Assembly (NCBI RefSeq): GCF_029168945.1
Contig: NC_083608.1
Coordinates: 16,386,136 to 16,450,135, forward strand
Origin: Cannabis sativa
Taxonomy: Eukaryota; Streptophyta; Magnoliopsida; Rosales; Cannabaceae
DNA: 64,000 nucleotides
Reading direction: 5' to 3'
A model generated the notes under the pieces. That model was not told the DNA's origin. It worked only from the letters and a program-made list of their open reading frames with translations, and searched no databases. How positions within the stretch are numbered: position 1 is the stretch's first letter; every line of letters begins with the position of its first letter. The translations under genes and the position numbers were made by a program. Below are positions 1 through 12,327 of the stretch, piece by piece.

Positions 1-718
1 CCATATAATAATATGGGAAATTAAGTTTTGAGCCACATAATATAATTATTTATTTAATTTTTTTTTAAAGAAATCGAGAAAATATAATTTAAGAGATGTC
101 TATTTACGAAATTAGGATATCTTTCCAACCCAAAATACTCTCTCTCTTAGTTTGGGCCAGCTAAACCAACATCCAATTTGTTGGGTTATGTAGGCCCATG
201 AAGTTTTCTTCCACTTTTGGAAAAAGTTGAAAAATACCAGTTTCATTATTAAGTTATCATAAATACCCCTATAAGTAGTTTGATTAGAGTTCTACAAAAT
301 TTTGATGAGCGAATTTTGTTGTTGTAAATGATACATAGGAGTATAAATGGTATTCTAATTATAAATTGGGGTATATATTTAATGATTTAAAAAATTTAAA
401 TCAATATCTAAAAGTTAGGCGTACCATTTTTCACTTTTTTTTTTTTGGTAACAATTGGCCCATGAAGTATTGAATAACATAAAACTACAAGTTCCCAACC
501 ATAAGCACTTTATTCTTTAAATCAATAATAGAAGATTGCAATTTATTTGCTTTTCGAAATCCATCTTTGATCGTAGTAGCATGGTGAAAAAATGACATTG
601 AATATTTGAATACTATGAAGGGAAACAATTATTTTGATAATTTGCAACAAAATTACAAGATGACTTTTATTTGTGAATCGAGGACTAGATCAATCTATTC
701 AAAACGTCGGGAAACATT
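1..718. other. AT-rich left flank, no gene recognised
   Basis: AT-rich sequence outside the large MULE. The open frames here are short and have no recognisable similarity or coding character. Positions 719-726 (ATTAAGAA) are the left copy of the target-site duplication of the MULE that follows. Confidence 0.6.
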
Positions 719-726
719 ATTAAGAA

Positions 727-783
727 GGGAAATTTCACTTTTTGTCCTTAATAATATATCCCATATCAAATTTTATACCCCTT
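727..783 (+). repeat. MULE left terminal inverted repeat
   Basis: Starts GGGAAATTTCACTTTTTG and matches the complement of 30143-30202 with a few mismatches. Both ends then read through a TATACCC segment. The right-hand TIR would serve as the promoter end for the transposase gene and this one for the protease gene. Confidence 0.9.
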
Positions 784-1182
784 ACTAATTTATACAAAAC
801 AATTCCACTATTTTCAAATTCTACCCAAAATACCCCTCACATTTAATTTTCCCACTCTCTCTTTCCCACTCTCTCTGTCTTTCCCACTCTCTCTCCGACT
901 TTTCCTCTTCGTCCCTGCCCAAAAACAAAACAGTTGAACGACGACGACGACCACGCATTTTCCCTCTCTTCCCACTCGATTTTTCCCTCTCTCTCTATCT
1001 ATCTCTGTTTTTCCTCTTTCTCTCTCTCTCGGTCGGTCTTGAATTCGACCCGTGCTCGTGGAAACCACCACGAACAGTCGCCAACACAGGCCATCGCCAG
1101 TACCCGTGCTCGTCGAAACCCAACACAGGCCATCGCCACCACAACCACGGACCGTCGCCACCACCACAAAGCTCAGTCAAAG
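784..1182 (+). promoter_or_regulatory. CT-rich leader of the MULE DUF1985/ULP1 gene
   Basis: A pyrimidine-rich stretch with many CTCTCT runs follows the TIR and ends in a good 5' splice site, AAAG|GTAAGTTTT at 1182/1183. The next 3' splice site (TTTTTTCAG, ending 1963) directly precedes the gene's ATG at 1964. I read this as a 5' UTR exon followed by a 781-bp leader intron. ORFs on both strands here are CT/GA-rich low-complexity readings, not genes. Confidence 0.55.
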
Positions 1183-1345
1183 GTAAGTTTTTTTTTTCAA
1201 AAAAAATTAATTTTTTAATAGATTTGGATGTGAAATATTGCATGTTGTTGAAATTAGTGGAATTTTTGTATATTTTGTGCTCTTTCTTGTGGTAGGTTGT
1301 ATATGTTGGATATGTTTCAATGGTGTTTGTGTGTTTTTACAGCGT

Positions 1346-1914
1346 TATCGATGAAATGTCGATAGGATATCGATATATGTAGTTTTCTGTTTGTGTGTTT
1401 GAACATTGTTGTCGACAGGTTGTCGATATCATGTCGACAATTTGTCGATGGTTTTACCTTGTTTGATGTTATGTAGTTTTGCCATGTAATGTCGACAATT
1501 TGTCGACTATATGTCGATAGGTTGTCGATAATAAGTTGTAGTTGATTCTTATGATAGTTAATTGTTAGAATGTCGATAATATGTCGACTATATGTCGATA
1601 GGTTGTCGATAATAAGTTGTAGTTGATTCTTATGGTAGTTAATTGTTAGAATGTCGATAATTTGTCGACTGTATGTCGATAGGTTGTCGATAGGAATATG
1701 GTAGTTGATTCGTATGGTAGTTAATTGGTATAATGTCGACAATTTGTCGACTGTATGTCGATATGTTGTCGATGTTGGTCATTTGTCACTGCTCTTATGA
1801 TAATGTCGATAGCATGTCGATTGTATGTCGACGGTATGTCGACCAATTAGGTGGTCACTGAATGTTTGATAATGTTGACAGAATATCGACATGATGTCGA
1901 TGTTATGTCGACAT
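1346..1914. repeat. Left TCGA-word array (TGTCGA/TATCGA, about 30 copies)
   Basis: About 30 copies of TGTCGA or TATCGA occur in about 570 bp, spaced roughly 8-20 bp apart. Part of the array (about 1489-1735) also has a higher-order unit of about 80 bp in which TGTCGACAATTTGTCGAC, ATATGTCGATAGGTTGTCGA and a short GTTGATTCTTATG segment recur. It lies inside the leader intron of the protease gene. The same word recurs in arrays at the other end of the MULE (28400-28569, 28684-28787, 29466-29700). Confidence 0.95.
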
Positions 1915-1963
1915 TTCTTAACTTTTTTGACATTAAAATTTTTTTTGGTTTTTGTTTTTTCAG

Positions 1964-3650
1964 ATGGCTCCCAGACTCATAATTCTAGCACCCGAGCATT
2001 TTACTGGCCGCATCACATATAGAGGCACCGGAATTTTTGCAAAAATCAAAGCTCGGTTTGAGGAGTACAACTTGAATAACACAGCGAAGGAAAGCCGTTT
2101 CGGCAGCTTTTGGAATGCCGTACCCTTGACATTCTCCTCGGTGTTATTTCACCAGCTGATGCTCCACAAAATGAAAGTGGATGCTCAAGAGGAGTTGAGG
2201 ATGTGGTTTTACGTTGGTCGGAAGGAGGTCAGATTCGGAGTGCTGGAGTTTGCACTCATTACAGGCCTGGAACTCTCCTCGGGGCCAACAGAAGAGGAGA
2301 AGGCTGCGCAGGTCGCGCGCTCAGGGTCAGACCGATTGATCAACAAATATTTCAACCGGTCTGATAGTGTGAAGACAGAAGCACTCCAAGATAGGTTCAC
2401 AGACTGTCAGAACCCGGAAGACTTGTACAAGCTCGGCTTGTGCTTGTTTGTGGAGTCAATGCTTCTGGGCCGCGAGGCAAACGCGCTGATTACGCCTCAC
2501 ATACTTAGATATGTGGAAGACCTCGAGTTCTTCTTCCGGATTCCTTGGGGGAAGCACTCATTCGCCAGACTCATGCACTCGCTTCAAAAAGACATGTTGA
2601 AACAGAAGGCCAACTACGAGAAGAAGCTGAGTTCGGATGTTCAGCACGAGTGCAAATACACATCATATGGCTTCGCACCTGCAGTACAATATTGGGCGTA
2701 CGAGGCCATTTTTGAGGTTGGGAAGAGGTATGGCACGAATCACGGGATTCAGTTCCCCAGGATGCTTAGCTGGACGAGCAAAGGCGATATTGGGAAGAAA
2801 GACGTCAGCGCATTATTTTCTAGACGGGTATGATTTTCACTTATGTTCAGAATAATTATTTAACATAAATGCTTGTAATAAATGCTAAATGGTTCTATTT
2901 TGATATTTTTTTAACCATAAACAGAATCTTGAAGTGGTGAAGGGGCTACTTCCACGGACAGAGGAGGAGGCATTTGTGAGGACCATATCTTACGATGGTG
3001 TGGAGAACCTGGTTGATGATGGGGTGGATGACACAGAGGCTGAGGCAGGTAGTCGGTACCGTAGACTCAGTCCCGGACACTCAGAAATGTACATTCAGGT
3101 ACCAATTTTCGGAACTTTTTTTTTTATGTCTTGATTTTTTATTGTTTTTGTTTTGTGATATTTGTTACATTGTGGAATTATCGTATGCTTACCGTATTTT
3201 TTTGGTATATATTTTTTCAGGCTACTGGTTCAGAACCTCAGCCCAGTGCACCATCTTCATCAGGCGTTCGGGGTGCCGAGTACACTGATTTAGTGACGAG
3301 GTTGGATAGGATCGAGGCTGACACTCAGGGTCTGTATGCTGCTCATGTCGAGCTGAAGAAGGCATACGAGACCAGTCATGTAGAGCTGAAGGGTGGTCAG
3401 AACGTAATTATGGAGCAGCTCAGAGACATATTGGCCATGTTGAATCGTCCGCCAACGACAGCTTCAGCACCGGAGGCCCCAGCAGATCCATCTACCCCAC
3501 CACCAGCTGCTTCACCCCCAGTAGAAGAGGAGGAGGTCTTCCCCGACGGGTACGATCCTTATGAGGGAGCTCCAGCGACTCCGATCGAGGCACAACCTGT
3601 TATCTATGTACATGACACCGAGTCGCAGGGTGAGATTCTGTCGATAGAGG
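1964..3650 (+). CDS. MULE gene 1, 5' part: DUF1985 domain of a DUF1985-ULP1 protein, split by a copia insertion
   Basis: I read three exons before the insertion: 1964-2827, 2925-3098 and 3221-3650. They are joined at GT-AG introns (CGG|GTATGA...ACAG|AAT; CAG|GTACC...TTTCAG|GCT). The ATG at 1964 lies directly after a leader-intron acceptor. Residues ~50-215 match the plant transposon domain DUF1985 (conserved FGVLEFALITGL block, then the LYKLGLCLFVESMLLG block). Residues ~350-460 form a helical segment with repeated VELK, followed by a Pro/Ala-rich acidic linker. The copia LTR begins at 3651, directly after AGAGG. The same frame resumes at 24090, after the second AGAGG copy. No internal stop or frameshift is seen. 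The family is known from MULE-borne ULP1 genes; the molecular role of DUF1985 is not established here. Confidence 0.85.
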
Positions 3651-4855
3651 TGACATTACGTATTTTAATATTCCCAGTTTGATTATTTAATTAAATGCGG
3701 AATAATAAAACTGGTACTGAAAACAGTTTTCTGTAGTTACAGAATGCAACTCTGTAACTCCAGAGAAACCCAGAAAAACAAACAGTGCATAAAAGTAAAA
3801 ACACACAAGATTTTTGTACGTGGTTTCAACAATCCTTTCAGATTGTTACTAGTCCACGGGGCCACGCCCAGAGATAAGATTCATTAGATCGGTATCAAAA
3901 ATACAAAGTAATTGACTTATGCATAAATAGACTCCCTCTTATTGTATGCCGCAAGCTTGATGTATTCCACCTACTAACCGAATCTTGATAAAACTCCAAG
4001 TGCTCGAACTCCCTTCGATCACCTTGAAGAGTGCTTGAATCCTCCCGATTCAAGGCTTAAAGGCTATCTCCCGAAAGCCTATACAACCATCTCCCGAAGG
4101 TTGTGTGCTTGTATCCTCCCGATGCAAGACTTCAAAAGCAATCTCCCGAAAGCTTGTAAATACCCTTCTCCCGAAGGTGCACTGATGTTCTTCTTCGTTG
4201 TAGACTTGATTACAGACTCAAGACAATACAAACAACAAATAAACAGAGTAAGAGTAGAACAACTCTTCTCTACAAATCAAAGACTCTCTTTTCTAAAGAT
4301 ATGAATGAAATTCAAAGATACAAGAGAGGTACCAAGAGAGGTACTAAACAAAGACACTCTTTCCTTAAGATATGAAAGCAATTCTAAGTGTGTGAAAGAG
4401 CTACAAAACCTAGCAGCTATAAGATGTATTTATAATGAATATACATCTCATAGACAGCTTACATTCGGTCTGAACAAGACCTCAACCCACTAGAAACTTC
4501 CCTAAAATAATTCTTCAATCAGTCCAGGAATTTCCGTTTCTGTACATACAGAATCGTGGGCAGTAACTACAACTTTCCTTTTATAGAAAAGGAAAGTCTA
4601 GCTCCGGTTTTCTCTTCAAGAAACCTGATCTAAGAAAATGGGAAACTCAACACAAGATCAGATTACACAGCTGGTTAGATAAAAACGAAATGGGTAACCA
4701 AACTTACCATTTTCCAAAAATAGGAAAGCTAGACAACTTTCCTTTCAAGTTTGATTTACACAAATATGGAAACCATATCAATATATGCCAGCCGAAATAT
4801 ACATTAAATAATAAAATATTTTTGTCAATTAAATATGCCAAAAATGGAATTAACA
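3651..4855 (-). repeat. Copia 3' LTR (left in window)
   Basis: 1205 bp, TGACATTACG...GGAATTAACA in + orientation. Compared with the right LTR it lacks a 12-bp AAATGATTAATT-type duplication near its left edge and shows substitutions near 3658, ~3867 and ~4210. It contains a run of CTCCCGAA-type short repeats (about 4040-4180). Confidence 0.93.
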
Positions 4856-5165
4856 ATCTCCCCCTTTGGCACTTTGATTGACAAAACATTTTATTATGAG
4901 AAAACCTGCATCAAGTGTTAGAAACCAAAGCAAATAGCTTTTTAAAGATACAAGAGTATAGAAAATACTCCCCCTGCATGAAAGCTCTCTAACACATAAA
5001 ACATATAACTTTTTTTGGACGGAAAAGCTTGCAAACCGAAGAACACAACTTTTTAAATGGAAAAGTGTTAAACCACAAACAAGCAACTCCCCCTAAAACC
5101 AAGGGTCCAGAGTTGTAACAAAAAGTTCAAGGAATCCAAAAAATAATACTACTCCCCCTTTTTGT
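4856..5165 (-). other. Multiple polypurine tracts of the copia element
   Basis: On the minus strand AGGGGGAG-type purine tracts occur four times: next to the LTR (4858-4868), at 4967-4975, 5086-5094 and about 5151-5160. The LTR-adjacent one is the expected plus-strand primer. Repeated polypurine tracts upstream of the 3' LTR are a described Sirevirus feature. Confidence 0.75.
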
Positions 5166-5260
5166 CTAGCAAGGAGCCAAAGATAACAAAAACAAACATG
5201 GACAAAGTCATAAGTTCAAATAAACATTAATAAAAAGCAAAAGATAAAAGATTGAACCAC

Positions 5261-5385
5261 TTATTCATCATCATTGGGTCGGAAGTATTTCATGATGCTG
5301 TCCATCTTCCTAAGAAGTAAGGCCTGACTGGTCTCCATTCTTCCCAAACGCAAGTTGAATTCTGCCATTTCTGCAGGAGCAGAAG
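5261..5385 (-). pseudogene. Copia ORF3, C-terminal end
   Basis: This is the tail of the third copia ORF, cut from its main part by gypsy-1. It reads in the same frame as 14868-15239 across the AGAAG duplication and ends at a TAA at 5261-5263, after an acidic ...RPNDDE C-terminus. The segment is helical and looks like a coiled coil (ETSQALLLRKMDSIMKYF). Confidence 0.7.
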
Positions 5386-7637
5386 TGTAACACCCTAACT
5401 ATCTTAGGCGTATTACGTGATTTTTAAACGTACTGTGCAGCTCGTTGCTAATCAACGAGGTTTATGGAAAAACGTGATTAATTAAAATTTTGCTTTTTCA
5501 TTAAACTTATAAACCATTTTACAAAAGTCTCGGGATCCCGATTTATAAAATCATTTACAAACGTTTTAACTGATTAACTTTTACATCAAAATAAAGTCGT
5601 CTAACGACTGTTACAAAATCTCAGCCGTGCTGTCCCGAGGATCGTACGCTCCAGGCCTAACCGCCCCGACATGTACAATCTCATAAGCTCGCTCACGGTC
5701 CATCGCCTACATGCCTTGCCTTTACCTACACATGAACATAAACTGTGAGTCGACAGACTCAGTAAGAAAAGCATAATAATATCATACATAACTAACTGCC
5801 GTGTCCAACACGATACTGAGTCCCGCTACTGCCATGTCCAACATGGTACTGAGCCACTACTGCCATGTCCAACATGGTACTGAGTTTTGAACGTTCAGGG
5901 GACGGTACTATTAACAAGTATCCTCCTGATCGGTCGAACCGGTCATACTCCGGCTGCTGGTCATACTCCAGCCTGTACCGACGGGATAGGTCAATAGCAC
6001 TGAACCACCAACCAAATGTCAGCCTGATCGGTCGAACCGGTCATACTCCGGCTGCTGGTCATACTCCAGCCTGTACCGACGTGACAGGGTTGGATGGTTC
6101 GAAGCCTAAATACATAGCTAATGTAATCTAGCAGGCTTCCTACATGCACGCTAAACATGTAATCTACATATGCATACTGTTATACTAATCTTACCTGGAT
6201 TCCGATTTCAGGTGTGCCGGTCAACTCCGACCGGAACCGAAGCTGAACGGCGGACATCGGCTCCTAAACCATAAAAATCACAACACTATAAGTGACACGC
6301 TAAATCACTTCCCGGGGACTAAAACTTGGAACTAAAAGTTTCCCTATCGATAAAAAGCATGGCAATACCCCTAAAAACCTAAAAACGAGGAAAACTAGGG
6401 TTCTGAAAAATCCCCCAACCGGTAGACCGGTTGCCCAACCGGAATTCCGGTTCTGGGAAATTCAGGACCCCCATCCGGAATTCCGGATGCACAACCGGAA
6501 TTCCGGTTCCTCGCAAAGCAACCATAAAAATTCATAACTCGACCAATTCAACCCCAATTGGTCCCAAACTTTCCGGACTGTTCTATATGTCCCAAATAAC
6601 ATATCCAAGGCATCAAACCTACCCAGAAACCACAGATACAAAATTTGCCATTGGAGCTCAAGCTTTGAGTTCCAAACTCAAGCTTTAGCAAAACCACCTA
6701 AACATGCATTCCACTAGCTTAATTCTACTTAACTAAGCATAAAAACACCTCTGCAAACTAATAGAAACAACAGCAACATCACAGAACATATTCACAACAT
6801 TTTCCTTCCAAAAACCACATTTTTACATAGAAAACTCAAAGCTTGAACAACCTAGCTAATCATGCTTCAAACAACTCAATTAACATCAAATAATCATGCT
6901 TTGAATCACAGAAAATAACAACTAAACACAGCCATAATAACAGCCACAAAAACATGCATGCATCATCACTTTTTACACATTTTTTTCAAGAAATTAAAGA
7001 GGGAAAGACAAGAACCAACCTAGCTTGCAAAAATGCTTAGATTTAGGATGAAAATTCACTTGAAAGATTGAACAAAATCCAGCCCTTTGAATCCCATGCA
7101 CCAGCCGAAAATGAGAGGAAAAGAGAGAGAGTTCTCTTTTGAAATTTCTAATTTTTTACTAAGTGTTGAAAAATGAAGGAAATTAAAAGAGTAAAGCCAC
7201 TTAACCCAAAACCATTTCAGCCAACAATTAACAATTAAAATAAACATTTAACATTTATTTTCCATTAATAATTTCACTAGAAGACAAAATACTAATGGGG
7301 CAAAAAGACCATTTTGCCCCTCCACCATAAAATCATGAAAATCATACTAAAGGGGTATTTTTGGGACATTCTAAATTCCCGGCCATTCCCGACATTCCCA
7401 ATGTCTAAAACCCGTCCCCAAATTACTAACATACTAAGTTGTGATTTCTACTGAGCCAAACGCCGAGTTCCAAAATACCGGACACCGGAAATGCGAAATA
7501 TACAAACTACTGATAACATAATCATGCATTTCTGAATTCCATAAATAACAGTAATAAATTATTTAAATAGCTATAAATAATTTCATGATTAAACATAAAC
7601 AACTGCTAATTTCCAAATTAACTAAGCGGGCTTTACA
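5386..7637 (-). repeat. Gypsy-1 3' LTR (left in window)
   Basis: 2252 bp. It contains tandem CATGTCCAACATGGTACTGA units (about 5830-5885), two copies of a GATCGGTCGAACCGGTCATA unit (about 5929-6080), and a cluster of palindromes such as AACCGGAATTCCGGTT (about 6418-6512). It differs from the right LTR at roughly 15-20 sites, several clustered near 6215-6250. Confidence 0.93.
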
Positions 7638-7657
7638 ACTATTCCCCCCTTAAAAGG
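7638..7657 (-). other. Gypsy-1 polypurine tract
   Basis: Minus-strand CCTTTTAAGGGGGGAATAGT directly abuts the LTR. It overlaps the end of pol: the stop TAG (7639-7641) lies in its last bases. Confidence 0.8.
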
Positions 7658-8436
7658 ATTTCGTCCCCGAAATCTAACCTGAATAACTCTGGATATTGAG
7701 CTCTCATATCTGACTCTAGCTCCCAGGTGGCTTCTTCCACCTTACTGTTTCTCCAGAGAACCTTGACCAATGCTATGGTCTTATTCCGAAGGACTTTATC
7801 CTTTCTATCCAGGATCTGCACTGGCTGTTCCTCATATGACATGTCTGGCTGAAGCTGAAGGCTCTCATAACTGAGTATATGAGAGGGGTCTGAAACGTAT
7901 TTTCTCAACATTGAGACATGAAATACGTTGTGCACTGCTGATAAGGCTGGAGGCAATGCTAACCGGTATGCCACTTGACCTATCTTCTCGAGAATCTCGA
8001 AAGGTCCTGTAAATCTAGGGCATAACTTGCCTCTTTTCCCGAAACGTTTAATCCCCTTCATCGGAGATACTCGCAAAAACACATGTTCCCCTACTTGGAA
8101 CTCAACATCCCTGCGTTTCGGATCTGCGTAACTCTTTTGTCTGCTCTGTGAGGCAAGCATTCTAGCTTTTATCTTCTCTATCGCCTCATTGGTCCGCTGT
8201 ACTGACTCAGGACCTAAATACTTCCTCTCCCCTGTCTCATCCCAGTGGATAGGGGATCTACACTTCCTACCGTACAACAGTTCATAGGGTGCCATCCCTA
8301 TCGTACTCTGATAACTGTTGTTGTATGAAAACTCTATTAACGGTAGGTATTTACTCCATGAACCCTCAAAGTCCATAACACAGGCTCTCAACATATCCTC
8401 CAATATCTGAATTGTCCTTTCTGATTGACCATCTGT
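7639..8436 (-). pseudogene. Gypsy-1 pol, integrase C-terminus and chromodomain-like tail
   Basis: Continues the pol frame after the stop at 8437-8439; the first Met is at 8403. It covers the end of the integrase core, including the segment that normally holds the catalytic Glu, then the [19 protein letters not shown] block typical of the gypsy integrase C-terminal region. It ends in a chromodomain-like tail before a TAG next to the LTR. Separated from the rest of pol by a nonsense codon, so it is not expected to be made as part of an intact polyprotein. Confidence 0.85.
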
Positions 8437-8439
8437 CTA

Positions 8440-10077
8440 AGGATGGAATGCTGTACTGAATTTTAGCTTCGTACCCATTGCCCGTTGCAAACTTTGCCAA
8501 AATTTGGAGGTGAATTTCGGATCCCTGTCCGAAACTATAGACTTCGGTACCCCGTGAAGTCTCACTATCTCCCTGACATATAACTCTGCCAACTGATCCA
8601 CTGTAAACGTTGTTCTAACCGGCAGAAAATGAGCAGATTTCGTAAATCGGTCCACCACTACCCAGATGGAATCATACATACCCGTGGTCCTAGGTAACCC
8701 GACCACAAAATCCATCGTAATATCCTCCCATTTCCATTCTGGTAGGGTTAGAGGCTGCAACAACCCTGCTGGTCTCTGATGTTCAGCCTTGATCTGCTGA
8801 CAAGTGAGGCATCTCGATACGAATTCTACCAAATTCTTCTTCATACCGCTCCACCAGAAGTACGGTTTCAAATCTCGGTACATCTTGGTGGTGCCGGGAT
8901 GCAGAGAATATGGAGTAGAATGAGCCTCCTCAAAGATCTCATTTCTAAGTTCCGCACTGTTCGGAACACAAACCCTGGCTTTATACAAAAGCATCCCACT
9001 GTCTGACACTGAAAAGTCTTTGGCTTGACCAGCCAATACCTCATCTCGGATCTTCACTAACTCCGGATCTGTCATCTGAGCGACTTTTATTCTTTCTAAT
9101 AGATCAGATCGCAGCGTCAAGTTGTGAAGCTGACCTACCACAAACTCAATGCTGGATCTAACCATATCCTCAGCTAGCTGGGATGAGATCTGAACCATGC
9201 TAGCTACTTGCCCGGGACCCTTTCTGCTCAGGGCATCGGCCACTACATTGGCTTTTCCGGGATGATAGAGGATCTCGCAATCATAATCCTTCACTAATTC
9301 CAACCAACGTCTTTGTCTCATGTTCAAATCTTTCTGAGTAAAGAAATACTTGAGACTTTTATGGTCGGTATAGATCTCGCACTTCTCCCCATAAAGGTAA
9401 TGCTGCCAAATCTTCAGTGCAAAAATCACTGCGGCCAATTCTAAATCATGAGTCGGGTATCGCTGTTCATAATCCTTTAACTGACGGGAGGCATAAGCGA
9501 TAACCCGATCGGCTTGCATCAATACGCACCCTAAACCCTGTTTGGATGCGTCACAGTAGACTACGAACTTCTCCTCGTCCGAAGGCAAAGCTAGTACCGG
9601 AGCAGTAATCAATCTCTGTTTCAGCTCCTGAAAACTAGCTTCACATTTATCTGACCAGATAAATCGCTGATTCTTCTTTGTAAGCTCGGTTAGGGGCATT
9701 GAAATTTTGGAGAACCCCTCCACGAACCTACGGTAGTACCCAGCTAATCCCAAGAAGCTTCTGATCTCTGTCACTGTCTTCGGTCTCGGCCAATCCCTGA
9801 CGGATTCAATCTTCCCGGGATCCACCTTGATCCCATCTTTACTCACAATGTGCCCTAGGAAGGACACCTGAGACAACCAGAACTCACATTTCTTGAACTT
9901 GGCGTAGAGTCTATGTTCTCGAAGTCGTTGCAGTACCATCTGAAGATGTAACTCATGCTCCTCTTCTGATTGAGAGTACACGAGGATGTCGTCGATAAAC
10001 ACAATCACACAGATATCGAGGAAATCCTTGAATACTCTATTCATCAGGTCCATGAATGCTGCAGGAGCGTTGGTTAG
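8440..10077 (-). pseudogene. Gypsy-1 pol, reverse transcriptase (C-terminal half), RNase H and integrase core
   Basis: The open frame, with its first Met at 10053, shows the reverse transcriptase catalytic motif [10 protein letters not shown] near its start. RNase H follows ([17 protein letters not shown] and the TDHKSLKY block), then the integrase zinc-binding region (H...CLTCQQIK) and the integrase core (MDFVVGLP and IVSDRDPKF). It is bounded by two nonsense codons, at 10078-10080 upstream and 8437-8439 downstream. The equivalent positions in gypsy-2 are sense codons. Confidence 0.9.
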
Positions 10078-12327
10078 TCAGAATGACATAACCAGAAACT
10101 CGTAGTGTCCATACCTAGTGCGGAAAGCCGTCTTTGGAATGTCCTCCTCTCGGATCCTCAACTGATGATAACCCGAACGGAGATCAATCTTAGAAAAGAC
10201 CGTCTTCCCCTGAAGCTGATCGAACAAGTCATCGATCCTAGGTAATGGATATTTATTCTTCACCGTCAGCTTGTTCAACTCTCTGTAGTCGATGCACATC
10301 CTCATAGATCCATCCTTCTTCTTGACGAACAAAACCGGGGCTCCCCAGGGTGACACACTGGGCCGAATGAACCCTATGTCAAGCAACCCTTGGAGCTGAA
10401 TCTTCAGTTCCTTAAGTTCAGCTGGAGCCATCCTATACGGGGCTTTGGAAACCGGATCCACCCCTGGTGCCAAGTCAATCACGAAATCGATCTCCCGCTG
10501 AGGTGGTAACCCTGGAAGTTCTTCGGGAAAAACGTCCAAAAATTCCCGAACCACTCTGATGTCCTCTGGCCGAATGGTGTCTGGCCGAGTGGTGTCCACC
10601 ACCACGGCCAGAAACCCTAAGCACCCACCGTGCAATAATTCTCTCGCTGACATAGCCGAGATCACCGGGATCCGAGATCCCTGAACCGAACCCACAAATA
10701 CAAACGGTTCTTCACTTTCCGGTTGGAAGACCACCATCTTCCTCTTACAGTCAATGCTCGCCGAATATTTAGATAGGAAATCCATTCCTAAAATAATATC
10801 AAATTCGACTAAGCTCATCTCTATCAGATCAGCGCTTAACTCTCTACCATCTATCCTGATCGGCATAGACCTAATCCACCTATTGGAGATAACCAATTCT
10901 CCGCCAGGTAACAGGGTTCCAAACCCTGATTCATATCTATCAAAGGGTCTACCCAACTTACTAAAGACTCTGGCCGCCACATAAGAATGTGTAGCCCCAG
11001 AATCAAACAGCACTGAATAAAGCGAGTTGTTAATAAAAAGCTGACCTGTAACAACTGATGGGCTGGCATCTGCATCAGCCTGCGTGATAGCGAATACCCT
11101 GGCTGGAGTGGGTATCGCTGGAGCTCTCGGTGCCTCTGGCCGGAGCTGGGGACATTCCCTCTTGAAGTGTCCGGGCATGGCACAATGAAAGCATCCCTGC
11201 CCCTTGCACTCACCCCGATGATGCCTCTTGCAGCTAGGGCACTCGGGATAGGAGAATCGGGTCTCAGTACCACCAGGACGACTCCCTCTGTTCTGGTTCC
11301 CCCGGAACCTCTTGTTCTGACTCGAGCCGCCGGAAGCAGTGGGTGCCCTCTTCCTCTGATCAATGGCCGAACCACTACTCCCCCTGCTATAGCCTGATGC
11401 AGGAGGGGTAGGAGCTCCGCCACTAACCGGAGTACTGACTGATTCTGACATGCACCCCACTGCGCCCTCAGCTCGCAGTGCCTTCTCCACCATCTGAGCA
11501 TAGGTGGTGCTGTCGTCCGTGGTAATCATCAGGTCATGCCTGATCTTGGGATTCAACCCGTCCAGATACTTCTCCTTCCTGCTGAAGTCGGTCGGCACAA
11601 TTCCCGAGGCTAACCTCGCCAACCGGTCAAACTGAGTAGTATACTCAGTGACGCTCATGTTCTCCCGCTGGGTCAGGTGAACGAACTCTTTCCTCTTGGC
11701 GCTTCTAACCGCCTCATTGTAGTACTTTGCATTAAAGAGTTCCTGAAACCTTTCCCAGGTCATGGTGGTGACATCGTGAATCTGAGACACCATGTCCCAC
11801 CATACCAGGGCGTCCTCCTGGAACTGAAACGTGGCGCACACCACTCTGTCGTTACCGGTGACACCCATGAAATTCAGGATTCTGGTAATCACTGTCAGCC
11901 ACTGCTCGGCTTTCATCACGTCCGGACCTCCCAGGAATACCGGAGGTGCTTGCTTCCGGAACCGCTCATACAATGGTTCCAATCTATGGGCCGCCACCAC
12001 TATCTCGGCCTGGGCAGCAGGGGCAGGTGCCACTGGAACTACGGGCACAGGAACTGCAGGAGCACCCTGCTGTCTCAACCTCTGAATCTCGAGGTCTTGT
12101 TCTTCGATCCGGGCTTGCATCTCCGCAAACCGCAACTCCCAATTCGGGGCTCCCTGATCGGCTGGGGGAGCCTGGGCAGCCTGTGGCGGGTTCTCATCAC
12201 CCCGGCCACGAGCCCTGCCTCGGGGACCTCTGCCTCGGCCCCTAGCAGGTGGGGGAAACTGAGCTCCCTGTCCCTGATTCGACCCTACGGAGTTGCCCTG
12301 ACTCCTGGTAGTCCGCCTGGCGTCCAT
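10078..12327 (-). pseudogene. Gypsy-1 Gag-protease-reverse transcriptase N-terminus
   Basis: 749 codons from ATG at 12327. There is an Arg/Gly-rich basic N-terminus, a short heptad-like stretch (~65-90), and a retrotransposon Gag domain (~130-290). A CCHC zinc knuckle [14 protein letters not shown] lies near residue ~380. The aspartic protease motif [11 protein letters not shown] lies near ~440, and the start of reverse transcriptase ([20 protein letters not shown]) near ~675. It ends at the nonsense codon 10078-10080, inside the conserved reverse transcriptase block after FLVMSF. Confidence 0.9.

Noticed and set aside
1317..1742. 141-codon minus-strand ORF rich in DNLSTYSRQI repeats
   Set aside because: It is a reading of the TCGA-word array; repeat period and lack of start or context argue against a gene.
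1346..1914. CRISPR-like array
   Set aside because: The word is only six bases with no conserved long repeat or equal-length spacers, and this is a plant nuclear sequence.
4035..4304. 89-codon ORF in both copia LTRs
   Set aside because: It lies on the strand opposite to copia transcription inside the LTR and follows CTCCCGAA short repeats.
5865..6131. 88-codon + strand ORF repeated in the gypsy LTRs (also 13089-13355, 51939-52160)
   Set aside because: It reads through LTR tandem units on the strand opposite to the element and is not kept in the fourth LTR.
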